34,534 nucleotides of DNA from positions 1 through 34,534 of the forward strand of contig NZ_VKHP01000078.1 of assembly GCF_010811875.1 (NCBI RefSeq), given 5' to 3'. This DNA comes from Bradyrhizobium uaiense. GTDB lineage: Bacteria; Pseudomonadota; Alphaproteobacteria; Rhizobiales; Xanthobacteraceae. Positions 16,860 to 24,604 of the stretch are shown here, in pieces. Position numbers and translations under genes: made by a program. Every line of letters begins with the position of its first letter. Position 1 is the stretch's first letter. The notes under the pieces were generated by a model. The model searched no databases. It was not told the origin of the DNA and was given only the letters and a program-made list of their open reading frames with translations.

Positions 16860-19343
16860 CTAGGCCGCCTTCGACGCGCGCTCCGCAAAGCCGCTCAGCA
16901 AGGCTGCGATCTCGTGCCCCGGCCTCGCGGCACTGAACAGGAATCCCTGCACCTCGTTGCAGCCCTCGGCGCGCAGCCAGTCGAGCTGGTCCGTCGTCTC
17001 GACGCCTTCCGCGGTCGTGGTGATCTTGAGGCTGCGGCCGAGGCCGGAGATCGCACGCACGATCGCGACGCAGTCCGAGCGCCGCGCCAGATCCTTCACG
17101 AAGGAGCGGTCGATCTTGATCTTGTCGAACGGGAAGCTGCGCAGATAGCTCAGGCTGGAATAGCCGGTGCCGAAATCGTCCATCGAGATGCTGACGCCGA
17201 GCTCGCGCAGCTGATGCAGGATGGCGAGATTGGCCTCGGTCTCCGCCAGAAACACCGATTCGGTGATCTCGAGCTCGAGCCGGCGCGCCGGCAGGCCCGA
17301 ATGCGCCAGCGCCGAGATCACGGCCTGAACCAGATTGCGGCTACGGAACTGGACCGGCGACAGATTGACGGCGACCTTGACGTCGGCAGGCCACTTCATC
17401 GCCTCGGCGCAGGCCTCGCGCAGCACCCATTCGCCGAGCGCGACGATCAGGCCGATGTCCTCGGCGACCGGGATGAACTCCGCGGGCGAAACCATGCCCT
17501 TCTGCGGATGCCGCCAGCGCAGCAGCGACTCGAAGCCTGAGATGCGGTCGGCGGCGATATCGACCAGCGGCTGGTAGTGCAGCTCGAACTCGCGGTTGCT
17601 GAAGGCCGCGCGCAGATCGCGTTCCATGTCGCGGCGCTTCTGCGCCTGCTGATCCATCTCCGGTTCGAAGAAGTGATGCACGCCGCCGCCGTCGGACTTG
17701 GCGCGGTACAGCGCCATGTCGGCGTTGCGCATCAATTCTTCTGACGACGTGCCGTCGCCCGGCGACAGCGCAATCCCGACGCTGGCGCCGACCACGACTT
17801 CGAGCCCGTCGATGTTGTAGGGCGCGCTCAGCGCATCGATCAGCCGTTCGGCGAAAGCGCTCGCCTCGTTCGGCGAAACGTCGGCGGCAAGCACGATCGC
17901 AAACTCGTCGCCGCCGAGGCGGGCCGCCACGTCGTCGTCGCGGACCACCTCGCGCAACCGCTCCGCCACCAGCTTGAGCAGCCGGTCGCCCATCGGATGT
18001 CCGAACGAATCGTTGACGTTCTTGAACAGGTCGAGGTCGACGCACATCACCGCGACGCGCTTGTTGCCGTTTCGGCCCCGCTCCAGCGCCTCGCTCAGGC
18101 GCTGCTGATAGAAGTCGCGGTTCGGCAGGTTGGTGAGACCGTCGTGGTGCGCCATGTGGGCGATCCGCGCTTCGGCGGCGCGACGCTCGGTGATGTCGAC
18201 CACCGCGACCAGATAGCCGTCGCTGCCCTCGAACATCACCTTGCGTCCGAAGGTCAGCACATGGATCTCGGTGCCATCGGCCTTGATGTGCCGCCAGTCG
18301 CGGCTCGATTGATAGACGTCGCCGATGTCGCGCAAGGCGGCACTGTGCATGCTCCACTCGTCGACCGGCCAGATCTCGCGCAGCGTCATGCCGAGAAATC
18401 TCTCCCGGCTGTATCCATAATGCTGAACGGCGGCATCGTTGACGCTGAGGAATTCCATCGTGCCGGCGTCGAACACCCACATCGGCATCGGGTTGTTCTC
18501 GAACAGCAGGCGGAACGACACCTCGCGCTGCTTCAGCGCGGTGACGTCGGAGACGGTCAGCGACAGCATGTCGCCGAACGCAGTGACGCCGAGCCGCAGG
18601 CAGCGATCGCCGCTGTCGATCTCGAACTGGCCGCCCGGACCGCTTCCGACGAATCCGAGCAGGCGGTCCATCACCGCCGGCGCCGCAAGCGGATTGCCGC
18701 CGGCGCTGAGCCGGCGCCACAGCAATTCGGTTGCGGGCCGCATCAGCAGCTTTGCAGCCCCCTGGTTGAGATGCACGACCTGGAAATCGGCCGGCTCGCC
18801 CCGCGCATCGCGGATCGCGGCGAGCGACAGCACCCCCTCGTCGGTGGCCGAGAAAATCGTATCGAGCAGATTGTACTGCGCATTGCGCTCATTGACGTAG
18901 ACGCCGACCAGGATGCCGCCCCAGCGCGACCGCGTCGGCAGCGCCAGCACGTCGAAGGTCCGCACCAGCCCGTCGCGCACGCAATGCGCCGATGCGAGAT
19001 AGGGCCGGCAGTTCTCGCGCGCGTTTGCGGCGGCTTCGGTCAACGCGGTAGCGCAGTCCGGCGGCAGCGCGTTGAGCGGAATGTCCCAGCGCTCGTCGTT
19101 CAGCCAGGTCTGGACATAGCGGCCGGCGTGCGAGACGCTGAGCACGCCGTCGACGTTCCGCAGCAGCACGATATGATCGGCGAGCCGGCCGAGACTGCCG
19201 AGCATCACGTCTTCATAGTGCGGCAGCTTCTCGCCGGGGCGAACCGCGGCCTGCCACTTGCGTTGCAGAACCGGAACGTCGGCGAACATCTCGGAATTGA
19301 ACTTGGCCGATGTCTTAGCTGAATTCTTGTTGGCCATGACCAT
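16860..19343 (-). CDS. PAS-GGDEF-EAL cyclic-di-GMP turnover protein
   Basis: The 827-residue protein appears soluble, since no membrane segment is seen. It has an N-terminal PAS-like sensory half, a clear PAS domain at about 280-400 (FENNPMPMWVFDAGTMEFLSVNDAAV ... VVDITERR), GGDEF at about 410-570 and EAL at about 585-815. The GGDEF motif is exact, and an inhibitory RxxD site (RDDD) lies five residues before it. The EAL motif reads ESL, but the other catalytic residues are visible (NLSPVQF, LEITES, MDDFGTGYSS, KIDRSFV, AEGVET, QGF). Both cyclase and phosphodiesterase activity are therefore possible. It probably tunes c-di-GMP in response to a PAS signal. The adhesin gene follows 418 bases downstream on the same strand. 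ATGs at 19343 and 19337 are equally plausible starts. Confidence 0.93.
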   Translation of the reverse strand: MVMANKNSAKTSAKFNSEMFADVPVLQRKWQAAVRPGEKLPHYEDVMLGSLGRLADHIVLLRNVDGVLSVSHAGRYVQTWLNDERWDIPLNALPPDCATALTEAAANARENCRPYLASAHCVRDGLVRTFDVLALPTRSRWGGILVGVYVNERNAQYNLLDTIFSATDEGVLSLAAIRDARGEPADFQVVHLNQGAAKLLMRPATELLWRRLSAGGNPLAAPAVMDRLLGFVGSGPGGQFEIDSGDRCLRLGVTAFGDMLSLTVSDVTALKQREVSFRLLFENNPMPMWVFDAGTMEFLSVNDAAVQHYGYSRERFLGMTLREIWPVDEWSMHSAALRDIGDVYQSSRDWRHIKADGTEIHVLTFGRKVMFEGSDGYLVAVVDITERRAAEARIAHMAHHDGLTNLPNRDFYQQRLSEALERGRNGNKRVAVMCVDLDLFKNVNDSFGHPMGDRLLKLVAERLREVVRDDDVAARLGGDEFAIVLAADVSPNEASAFAERLIDALSAPYNIDGLEVVVGASVGIALSPGDGTSSEELMRNADMALYRAKSDGGGVHHFFEPEMDQQAQKRRDMERDLRAAFSNREFELHYQPLVDIAADRISGFESLLRWRHPQKGMVSPAEFIPVAEDIGLIVALGEWVLREACAEAMKWPADVKVAVNLSPVQFRSRNLVQAVISALAHSGLPARRLELEITESVFLAETEANLAILHQLRELGVSISMDDFGTGYSSLSYLRSFPFDKIKIDRSFVKDLARRSDCVAIVRAISGLGRSLKITTTAEGVETTDQLDWLRAEGCNEVQGFLFSAARPGHEIAALLSGFAERASKAA

Positions 19344-19370
19344 GGCACGCCCCGTTCACGCAAACGCCAG

Positions 19371-19442
19371 AGCATGATCCGGAAAATGTGCGAAGCGGTT
19401 TTCCGAAAGGATCATGCTCAAACAAAAAGCCAAAGCGCGATG
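19371..19442 (-). repeat. dispersed rhizobial palindromic repeat, copy B
   Basis: Read on the minus strand, this repeats the unit at 10405-10473 almost base for base: CATCGCGCTTTGGCTT, AGCATGATCC, TTTCGGAAAACCGCTTCGCA, TTTTCCGGATCATGCT. The inner part (19371-19418) is an inverted repeat. It lies 28 bases upstream of the GGDEF-EAL start codon, so it may sit in that gene's leader. Together with copy A it brackets the GGDEF-EAL and autotransporter genes in inverted orientation. Confidence 0.8.
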
Positions 19443-19626
19443 ACGCATCAACGTGACCCCATCGCGCCGCGGTCCCCGTGGCATCCAAGTCATGCCGCGG
19501 CTTAACGCCATGTAAAAATAGCGATGCTGCGCGTCGCCGCCAGCGATTGTGACAGCTCAAATTCGCGCGATGGTTAGTTCGCGTTAGAAACTATGACAGT
19601 TGCATGAAATGCAGCGCGGTCAGGCG

Positions 19627-20697
19627 TCAGCGCGCCACGACCTCGACTTCGCCATCGACGCCGTTGACGACGTTGAAGGGACGCTCGAACACCTTGCCCT
19701 CGTTCTTGGCGATTGCACGATATTCGCCTTCCGAGAGCACGACGCGCGGGAACGCGCCGATCGATTCCTTGATCACGTCGCCGCCCGGCGTAATCACCGA
19801 CCATGCGGTGTTGGCGAGCGCCTCGCCGCCCTTCTCGCTGACCAGCTTCAGCGTGATGACGGCCGCGCGATGCGTGACGGTGACGTCGGTCAGCTTGCCC
19901 GCCGCGACGCGAATGTCGGAGCGCACCACCGAGTTGGCGTCACCATAGTTGGAAACGATGTAGTAGGTGCCCTCGGGCAGCAGCGCGACATCGCCGGCGG
20001 AGACGTTGGGCACCAATGGGCCGCGGTCCGAGCCGTCGAACTGGCTGCCCTTGTAGATCGCGAACGAGATCTGGTTGGCCGGGATCTTGCTGGAGCCGAC
20101 CCGGCCTTCGATCCGCAGGCCGCCGGCCGGCAGCACGAACGACTCGCGGTCGGTCTCCGACTTCAGGCTGACGGCACGCACCGCGCTGACGAGACCGAGC
20201 GCGACATGGACGACGTAATTGCCGGGCGGCAGCACGACGTTCGGCGTCGCCCCGCGCTCCTCGCGGACCAGCTTGTAGGTGCCGTTGTCGTCCGGCTTGT
20301 CGGCGAACACCCGCCACACCAGCCCGGCATTGATGACCGGCAGGTCCTTGCCGTAGCGCGCCGTCAGCGAGAGCACCGCCTGCCCGGCGGTCGGGGAGCC
20401 GGCAGGCGGCGTCACCGGAGGCACGGTCGCAATGGATGGCTGGACGATGGTCGGTTGGGTCAGCGGACCGGGCAGAACGGGCCCGGAACCGGCCCCGGAC
20501 GGTGGCGCCAGATTGAGAGCCGGGCCGGACGGTACATCCGGCACCGAGGCGGGCGGGATCGGCGGCGGCCGGTCGCTGAAAAACTGCGCCGACACGGAAC
20601 CGGGGACCATCGCGAGCAAAAATGCCGCAAGCGCCAATAGCGGAAGGAGCCGCATGCCCCGCCCGCATCCGCCGATGCCGTTGCCCCTCGTAGTCAT
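19627..20697 (-). CDS. secreted beta-repeat protein of unknown function
   Basis: The 356-residue product has a signal peptide (hydrophobic MRLLPLLALAAFLLAMV, cleavage near VSA-Q) and a Pro-rich linker (about residues 40-100 of the frame). It then has at least three related beta-sandwich-like repeats, each with a turn of the type LPPGNYVVHV, LPEGTYYIVS and LSEGEYRAIA. That pattern resembles PEGA or carboxypeptidase-regulatory-like domains, which usually mediate envelope or protein contacts. No catalytic motif is seen. I chose the ATG at 20697; the frame stays open to 20766, and an internal ATG at 20655 would give a minimal signal peptide. It diverges from the patatin-like gene. Exact function unknown. 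Confidence 0.75.
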   Translation of the reverse strand: MTTRGNGIGGCGRGMRLLPLLALAAFLLAMVPGSVSAQFFSDRPPPIPPASVPDVPSGPALNLAPPSGAGSGPVLPGPLTQPTIVQPSIATVPPVTPPAGSPTAGQAVLSLTARYGKDLPVINAGLVWRVFADKPDDNGTYKLVREERGATPNVVLPPGNYVVHVALGLVSAVRAVSLKSETDRESFVLPAGGLRIEGRVGSSKIPANQISFAIYKGSQFDGSDRGPLVPNVSAGDVALLPEGTYYIVSNYGDANSVVRSDIRVAAGKLTDVTVTHRAAVITLKLVSEKGGEALANTAWSVITPGGDVIKESIGAFPRVVLSEGEYRAIAKNEGKVFERPFNVVNGVDGEVEVVAR

Positions 20698-20869
20698 GTC
20701 AATGCTTTTCAACGAAAACGCGGCAAATTCAAGCCTTCGTGCAAGGGGCGTCCAAGGCTTTGTCACAATCCGGACGGCGCCGTCCCCCTCTTTGGAACCA
20801 GCCGATCAAGCCGATGTTAGCCATATCGTCGCGGTCCAGTCACATTCCCTGCCTACCGCGGTCCAGCCG

Positions 20870-20884
20870 GGCATGAATCATGCC
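20870..20884. promoter_or_regulatory. perfect palindrome upstream of the patatin-like gene
   Basis: GGCATGAATCATGCC has 7-bp arms around a single A and lies about 80 bases before the patatin-like start codon, in the gap between divergent genes. Nearby, GCGGTCCAG occurs twice (20831-20839 and 20858-20866). A repressor operator is plausible; no family consensus was recognised. Confidence 0.35.
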
Positions 20885-20965
20885 TGTTCGGAATAACCAT
20901 GAAGACGGACGACGCTGGCGCAGCCATGCCGCGCGGCCTAGTCTCGCGCTGGCAGGAGATTTGTC

Positions 20966-22012
20966 GTGTTGGATAGCTGGATGGGCCGAGGCCACAAGAG
21001 CTCCGACGGCCCCGACAAGGTAGGACTTGGACCGGTTCGCCGGCCGGTGATCGGGCTTGCGCTCGGCGGCGGCGCGGCGCGCGGCTTTGCCCATATCGGC
21101 ATCATCAAGACCCTGCTCGCCCATGGCATCGTCCCCAATGTCGTCGTCGGCACCTCGATCGGGTCCGTGGTCGGCGGCGCCTATGCGGCCGGCCATATCG
21201 ACAAGCTGGAACAGTGGGCCCGCAGCCTGCAGCCGCGCAGCGTGCTCGGCTACCTCGACATCCGCCTCAACGGCTCCGGCCTGATCCGCGGCGCCAAGCT
21301 CGCCGCCGAGATCGAGGCGGCGCTGGGCCAGGTCATGATCGAGGACCTCACCGTCAAGTTCGCCAGCGTCGCAACCGAAGTCCGCACCGGGCACGAGATC
21401 TGGCTGACCCAGGGTCGCGTGGTCGACGCCATGCGCGCCTCCTACGCCCTGCCCGGCATCTTCGCGCCGGTGCTGATCGGCGACCGCTGGCTGGTCGACG
21501 GCGCGCTGGTCAACCCGGTGCCGGTTTCGGCCGCGCGCGCGCTCGGCGCCGAGATCGTCATTGCGGCGAACCTCTCAAGCGACGTATTCGCGCACTCGAC
21601 CACGATCTACAATCACGGCCCGTCGGCCGCGCCCGAGGTGACGGTCGCGGTGACCGCCGAGGCGGAGATCGAGCCGGAGCCACCGAAGCGCCGGTTCGGC
21701 CGCTTCTTCTCCGCCGAACGCACCGTGAAGCGGGAGTTTTTCGGCAGCGCCAGCCGGCCCGGAATCTCCAGCGTCATGGTCGACGCCTTCAATATCATGC
21801 AGGACCGCATCACCCGCGCACGCCTCGCCGGCGATCCGCCTGATATGCTGATCTCGCCGCGGGTCGGTCAGATCGGCTGGTTCGACTTCCACCGCGCCGA
21901 CGACCTGATCGCACACGGCATCCGCGCGGCCGAACGCGCCATCGGCGCGATCGAGGAAGCGATCGATGTCCTGGCGCCGCCGTCGACCGGCGCAGGCACC
22001 GCCGGAAAGTAG
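20966..22012 (+). CDS. patatin-like phospholipase family protein
   Basis: The 348-residue protein carries the full patatin catalytic set: oxyanion loop GGGAARG (residues 34-40), nucleophile motif GTSIG (Ser64) and the Asp of the dyad in LVDGAL (Asp178). Family members are Ser-Asp acyl hydrolases acting on membrane lipids; this one resembles the bacterial RssA/YchK group in size and in lacking a signal peptide. The C-terminal ~120 residues are less conserved. The start is a GTG at 20966 with GGAG about 10 bases upstream. It converges on the CBS-domain gene with only 3 bases between stops. Confidence 0.93.
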   Translation: MLDSWMGRGHKSSDGPDKVGLGPVRRPVIGLALGGGAARGFAHIGIIKTLLAHGIVPNVVVGTSIGSVVGGAYAAGHIDKLEQWARSLQPRSVLGYLDIRLNGSGLIRGAKLAAEIEAALGQVMIEDLTVKFASVATEVRTGHEIWLTQGRVVDAMRASYALPGIFAPVLIGDRWLVDGALVNPVPVSAARALGAEIVIAANLSSDVFAHSTTIYNHGPSAAPEVTVAVTAEAEIEPEPPKRRFGRFFSAERTVKREFFGSASRPGISSVMVDAFNIMQDRITRARLAGDPPDMLISPRVGQIGWFDFHRADDLIAHGIRAAERAIGAIEEAIDVLAPPSTGAGTAGK

Positions 22013-22015
22013 CGC

Positions 22016-22444
22016 TCAGGCGGTCTTGATGTAGTCGCGCAGCGCCTCCTGCTCGCGCTCATATTCCTGCACGCGGCGCTTGACGATGTCGCCGATCGAG
22101 ATCAGCCCGACCACCTTGCCGTCCTCGACGACAGGAAGGTGGCGGAATTTTCCCGTGGTCATCATCTCCATGATGCCGCTGACCGTATCGGTCTCGCGAC
22201 AGCTCACGACTTTCTTGGTCATGACCGCGCTGACCGGTTCGTCCAGCGCGCCCGCGCCGCGTTCGCTGAGCACGCGCACGATGTCGCGCTCCGACAGGAT
22301 GCCTTCCATGCGGCCCTGCTCCATCACCAGCACCGCACCGATCTTGCGTTCGCCGAGCAGCTTGACCGCGGCCGAGAGCTTCGCGTCGGGCGCGACGCTC
22401 ATGACCTGATGGCCCTTTGCATCGAGAATGGAACGTACCGTCAT
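22016..22444 (-). CDS. CBS-pair domain protein
   Basis: The 142-residue protein is essentially one Bateman module: CBS1 at about residues 8-62 (SVAPDAKLSAAVKLLGERKIGAVLVME ... GILSERDIVRVL) and CBS2 at about 73-128 (VSCRETDTVSGIMEMMTTGKFRHLPVVED ... GLISIGDIVKRR). Stand-alone CBS pairs bind adenine nucleotides and usually signal energy state to a partner, which is not evident here. The ATG at 22444 has a GGGAGG ribosome site; the frame extends to 22516, but that part reads as non-coding. It is in the same direction as the rhomboid gene, 192 bases downstream of it, in a gap where I see nothing else. Confidence 0.92.
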   Translation of the reverse strand: MTVRSILDAKGHQVMSVAPDAKLSAAVKLLGERKIGAVLVMEQGRMEGILSERDIVRVLSERGAGALDEPVSAVMTKKVVSCRETDTVSGIMEMMTTGKFRHLPVVEDGKVVGLISIGDIVKRRVQEYEREQEALRDYIKTA

Positions 22445-22636
22445 TGTCGGCCTCCCTGAATCCGTTCGTGCCCCGCTTGAGCGGAGCCGAGCCTGTTCGC
22501 CAGAGTCTTCAATCAACAGTTCCGCGCCGATTTCGGTTCCGGGGCGCGGTCAGTAGCTGGGCTCGATTTTGTCGGCCCGCTTTGTTTCTGCGTCGCAAAG
22601 ATGATGGAGGAATTCGAACCGAGCCGCAAGCGGCGA

Positions 22637-23434
22637 TCAGACGCGCCCCGACTGATCGACCGATGACGCATCTGCAGCATCGTCCCGCGTGCGCCGGATC
22701 GGATCGAACAACGAGAACAGCAGCAACCCGGCGAGGAAGCCGCCGATATGAGCCTGCCAGGCGACGATCGTGTCCTCACCGCCGAGCGACAGCGACGTGG
22801 CGCCGAACAGGATATTGACGCCGAACCAGATCGCCAGGAAGCCGAGCACCCGTCCGTTGCGCAGCGCCCGCCACAGCGACAGCGCAGGCACCTTGGCGGC
22901 CGCCTCGGCGTCGCCCCGGTTGAACGACAGGAAGCTGCCCTTCACGAAGGCGAAGCGGATCGCCGCCGCCATCGTCCCCGACACCGAAGCCGAAGCGCCG
23001 ATCATCGGCGCGATCGCGTGCTCATGGGTCAACAGATGTGCGAGCGCACCGGCGGCCGCCGTCACCGCCATGAAGACAAAGAAGCGAACCGCGCCGAAGC
23101 GGCGTGCCAGCGCACTGCCGAACGGCAACAGCCACAGCACGTTGAAGCCGATATGGGTGAGGTTGGCGTGCAGCAGCGAATAGGTGACGAAGGTCCAGAC
23201 CTTGGCACCGTCCCCGCCCGGAAAGGTGATGTCGAGCAGCGTCGAATCGTAGCGCTTCGGGATGAAGCCGAAGACGTCGATGGTCCAGTTCTCCATCTCC
23301 GGTGGCAGCAGCACCCGCAGATGGATCACCGCGATCAGCACGACGTAGGCGGTGAGCGCCGGCGGCAAGGTCAGGATCGGCTCGCGTGGCGCCTCCGGCG
23401 GCGGCGCGAGCGGGGATTCAGGATGGGAGTCCAA
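22637..23434 (-). CDS. rhomboid family intramembrane serine protease
   Basis: The 265-residue membrane protein has about six transmembrane segments. Rhomboid hallmarks are present: HxxxN in the second segment (His94, Asn98 in NLTHIGFNVLW), the nucleophile Ser148 in GASASVSG (a variant of the usual GxSG) and the catalytic His229 in AHIGGFLAG. Rhomboids cut transmembrane substrates inside the membrane; no substrate is evident. The start is uncertain. I use the TTG at 23434, with GAGGT upstream, because the alternative GTG at 23506 adds a Cys-rich segment that does not look coding. A charged insertion of about 35 residues separates the nucleophile segment from the last ones. Confidence 0.87.
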   Translation of the reverse strand: MDSHPESPLAPPPEAPREPILTLPPALTAYVVLIAVIHLRVLLPPEMENWTIDVFGFIPKRYDSTLLDITFPGGDGAKVWTFVTYSLLHANLTHIGFNVLWLLPFGSALARRFGAVRFFVFMAVTAAAGALAHLLTHEHAIAPMIGASASVSGTMAAAIRFAFVKGSFLSFNRGDAEAAAKVPALSLWRALRNGRVLGFLAIWFGVNILFGATSLSLGGEDTIVAWQAHIGGFLAGLLLFSLFDPIRRTRDDAADASSVDQSGRV

Positions 23435-23550
23435 GGGGGTCAGCGACCTCGAATACGGCTGTGAATCAGAGATAGGCGGCTTTCGCACCGCTGTGCAAGT
23501 GCACAATCCCGAAATCGGACAGCCGGCGTCGCGCGGCGCCGGAATCGACA

Positions 23551-23584
23551 GAAAGAAAAGGGAGGGCGCTGAGAACGCCCTCCC
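23551..23584 (-). terminator. intrinsic terminator on the minus strand
   Basis: Read on the minus strand, GGGAGGGCG and CGCCCTCCC form a 9-bp stem around a 7-base loop, followed directly by TTTTCTTTC. That is a good Rho-independent terminator. It points toward the rhomboid gene but lies upstream of it, so it must end a transcript that starts further up, where no protein gene is seen. Confidence 0.75.
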
Positions 23585-23640
23585 TGATCGGCTGGTCTTG
23601 TCGTGCCCCAGGAGGACCGGGAGACCATCCCCACCCCTCC
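23551..23640 (-). ncRNA. candidate small RNA with CCUCCU (anti-Shine-Dalgarno) motif
   Basis: No convincing gene lies between 23507 and 23925, yet the minus strand has an intrinsic terminator at 23551-23584. Just before it is a second hairpin with TGGTCT/AGACCA arms (23593-23627), whose interior carries CCTCCT, the complement of a Shine-Dalgarno site (23610-23615). Two hairpins, an exposed CCUCCU and a terminator in under 100 bases is the architecture of several rhizobial trans-acting small RNAs. I cannot name a family. The 5' end is uncertain: G-rich sequence near 23636 could be the start, or transcription could begin near 23750 beside the CtrA site. Confidence 0.5.
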
Positions 23641-23925
23641 CCGCACGATGACCAAACTGTTTGAAGCCACCTGTGTACCAACCGCGCCGGCGCTTGGGGC
23701 AGCCGACGTGAACGGGAACGCCTGGACCCTATTCGGACCCCGCGCCGGCGCCAAGGACATAGTTAAATTTACGTTAACAACACAAAGCTGCCGATAAGCC
23801 GCCCAAACCGCGGCCACGGCATGGACGCTGCACAGCCTTCCCTGCACAACAGAGAAGGGAAGGCGCCTGAGCAAAACCGGGACAGAAGTGTCCCGCCGAG
23901 ACCGGCGCCGGGCAAGGTTCTTTAG
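23641..23925. other. remaining part of the gap before the PAS_5 gene
   Basis: No gene with coding support is seen; a 64-codon plus-strand frame (23603-23797) has no recognisable domain. The stretch holds the CtrA site and an AT-rich island at about 23760-23790, the likely promoter zone for the PAS_5 gene and perhaps for the candidate small RNA. Confidence 0.45.
23762..23778. promoter_or_regulatory. CtrA-type binding site
   Basis: GTTAAATTTACGTTAAC contains TTAA-N7-TTAAC and is symmetric, so both strands match the full alphaproteobacterial CtrA consensus. It lies about 150 bases before the PAS_5 start codon and about 130 bases upstream of the likely 5' part of the candidate small RNA. On the minus strand TTGTGT and TATGTC, 18 bases apart, flank it as a possible promoter. 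Cell-cycle control of one or both neighbours is inferred. Confidence 0.6.
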
Positions 23926-24480
23926 ATGAAACACAGCTCCAGCCGCGACTTCTTCGCCTATTGGAATGCGAAGCGCGGCGCCGCACGTGCACCTGACCGG
24001 AGTGAGTTCGAGCCGTCCGCGGTGCGCGAGTTGCTGTCCGACATCTTCGTGCTGTCCTATGACGGCGAGACCCGCTTTCCCTTCCGCGTCGCCGGCACCC
24101 GGACCTCCGCCCTGCTCGGCTGCGACCTCAAGAACCGCAGCTTCTCGGCCCTGTTCAGCGGCGAAAGCCGCGGCGAGATCGAAGACATCATCACCTGCGT
24201 CGTCGAAGAGACCCTGCCGGCCATCGCCGGCATCACCGCCACGACCGAAACCGGCTCCAAGGCGCACCTTGAATTGCTGCTGCTGCCCTTCACCGCCCGC
24301 GTCCATATGCCGGCGAGCCTCACCGGCCTGCTGGCCCCGTTCGAGGACGACGTCACCCGGCTGCACGACCTCGTGCTGACCTCGTGGCGTTATCTGCATC
24401 CCCAGGAACGGCTCGTCCCGCGGACCCTGCGCAAGCTCGCGATCGCGCGCGGCCTGATGGTCTACGAGGGCATCCGCTAG
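23926..24480 (+). CDS. PAS-domain protein (PAS_5 family)
   Basis: The 184-residue protein matches the alphaproteobacterial PAS_5 family: RDFFAYWNAKRG at the N-terminus, then FVLSYDGETRFPFRVAGTRTSALLGCDLKNRSFSALF, which is the core PAS strand-helix pattern, then a conserved C-terminus (LRKLAIARGLMVYEGIR). No output domain is attached, so it probably acts through a partner. Family members are numerous in rhizobia and some affect cell-cycle or stress signalling; the ligand is unknown. It lies 124 bases before the adenylate cyclase gene on the same strand, in a gap without an obvious terminator, so the two may be co-transcribed. A CtrA-type site lies upstream. Confidence 0.85.
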   Translation: MKHSSSRDFFAYWNAKRGAARAPDRSEFEPSAVRELLSDIFVLSYDGETRFPFRVAGTRTSALLGCDLKNRSFSALFSGESRGEIEDIITCVVEETLPAIAGITATTETGSKAHLELLLLPFTARVHMPASLTGLLAPFEDDVTRLHDLVLTSWRYLHPQERLVPRTLRKLAIARGLMVYEGIR

Positions 24481-24604
24481 CCGCCCCGCCATGCCACGGG
24501 ATGGCAGGAGCCGGTCGCTTGCACCGCGGGCCGCGGAACTCTATTAGCTGGTGCGCCGCCACAGCGGGGGTGACCCGCTCAATGCAGCTGCGGCGGGGCT
24601 CGGC

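Noticed and set aside
22445..22636. tRNA-like TTCGAACC at about 22613 in the gap before the CBS-domain gene
   Set aside because: No cloverleaf arms can be formed around it.
23610..23615. AGGAGG on the plus strand as a ribosome site for a small gene
   Set aside because: No plausible start codon follows at a suitable distance with a coding-like frame; the minus-strand reading as CCUCCU in a hairpin fits better.
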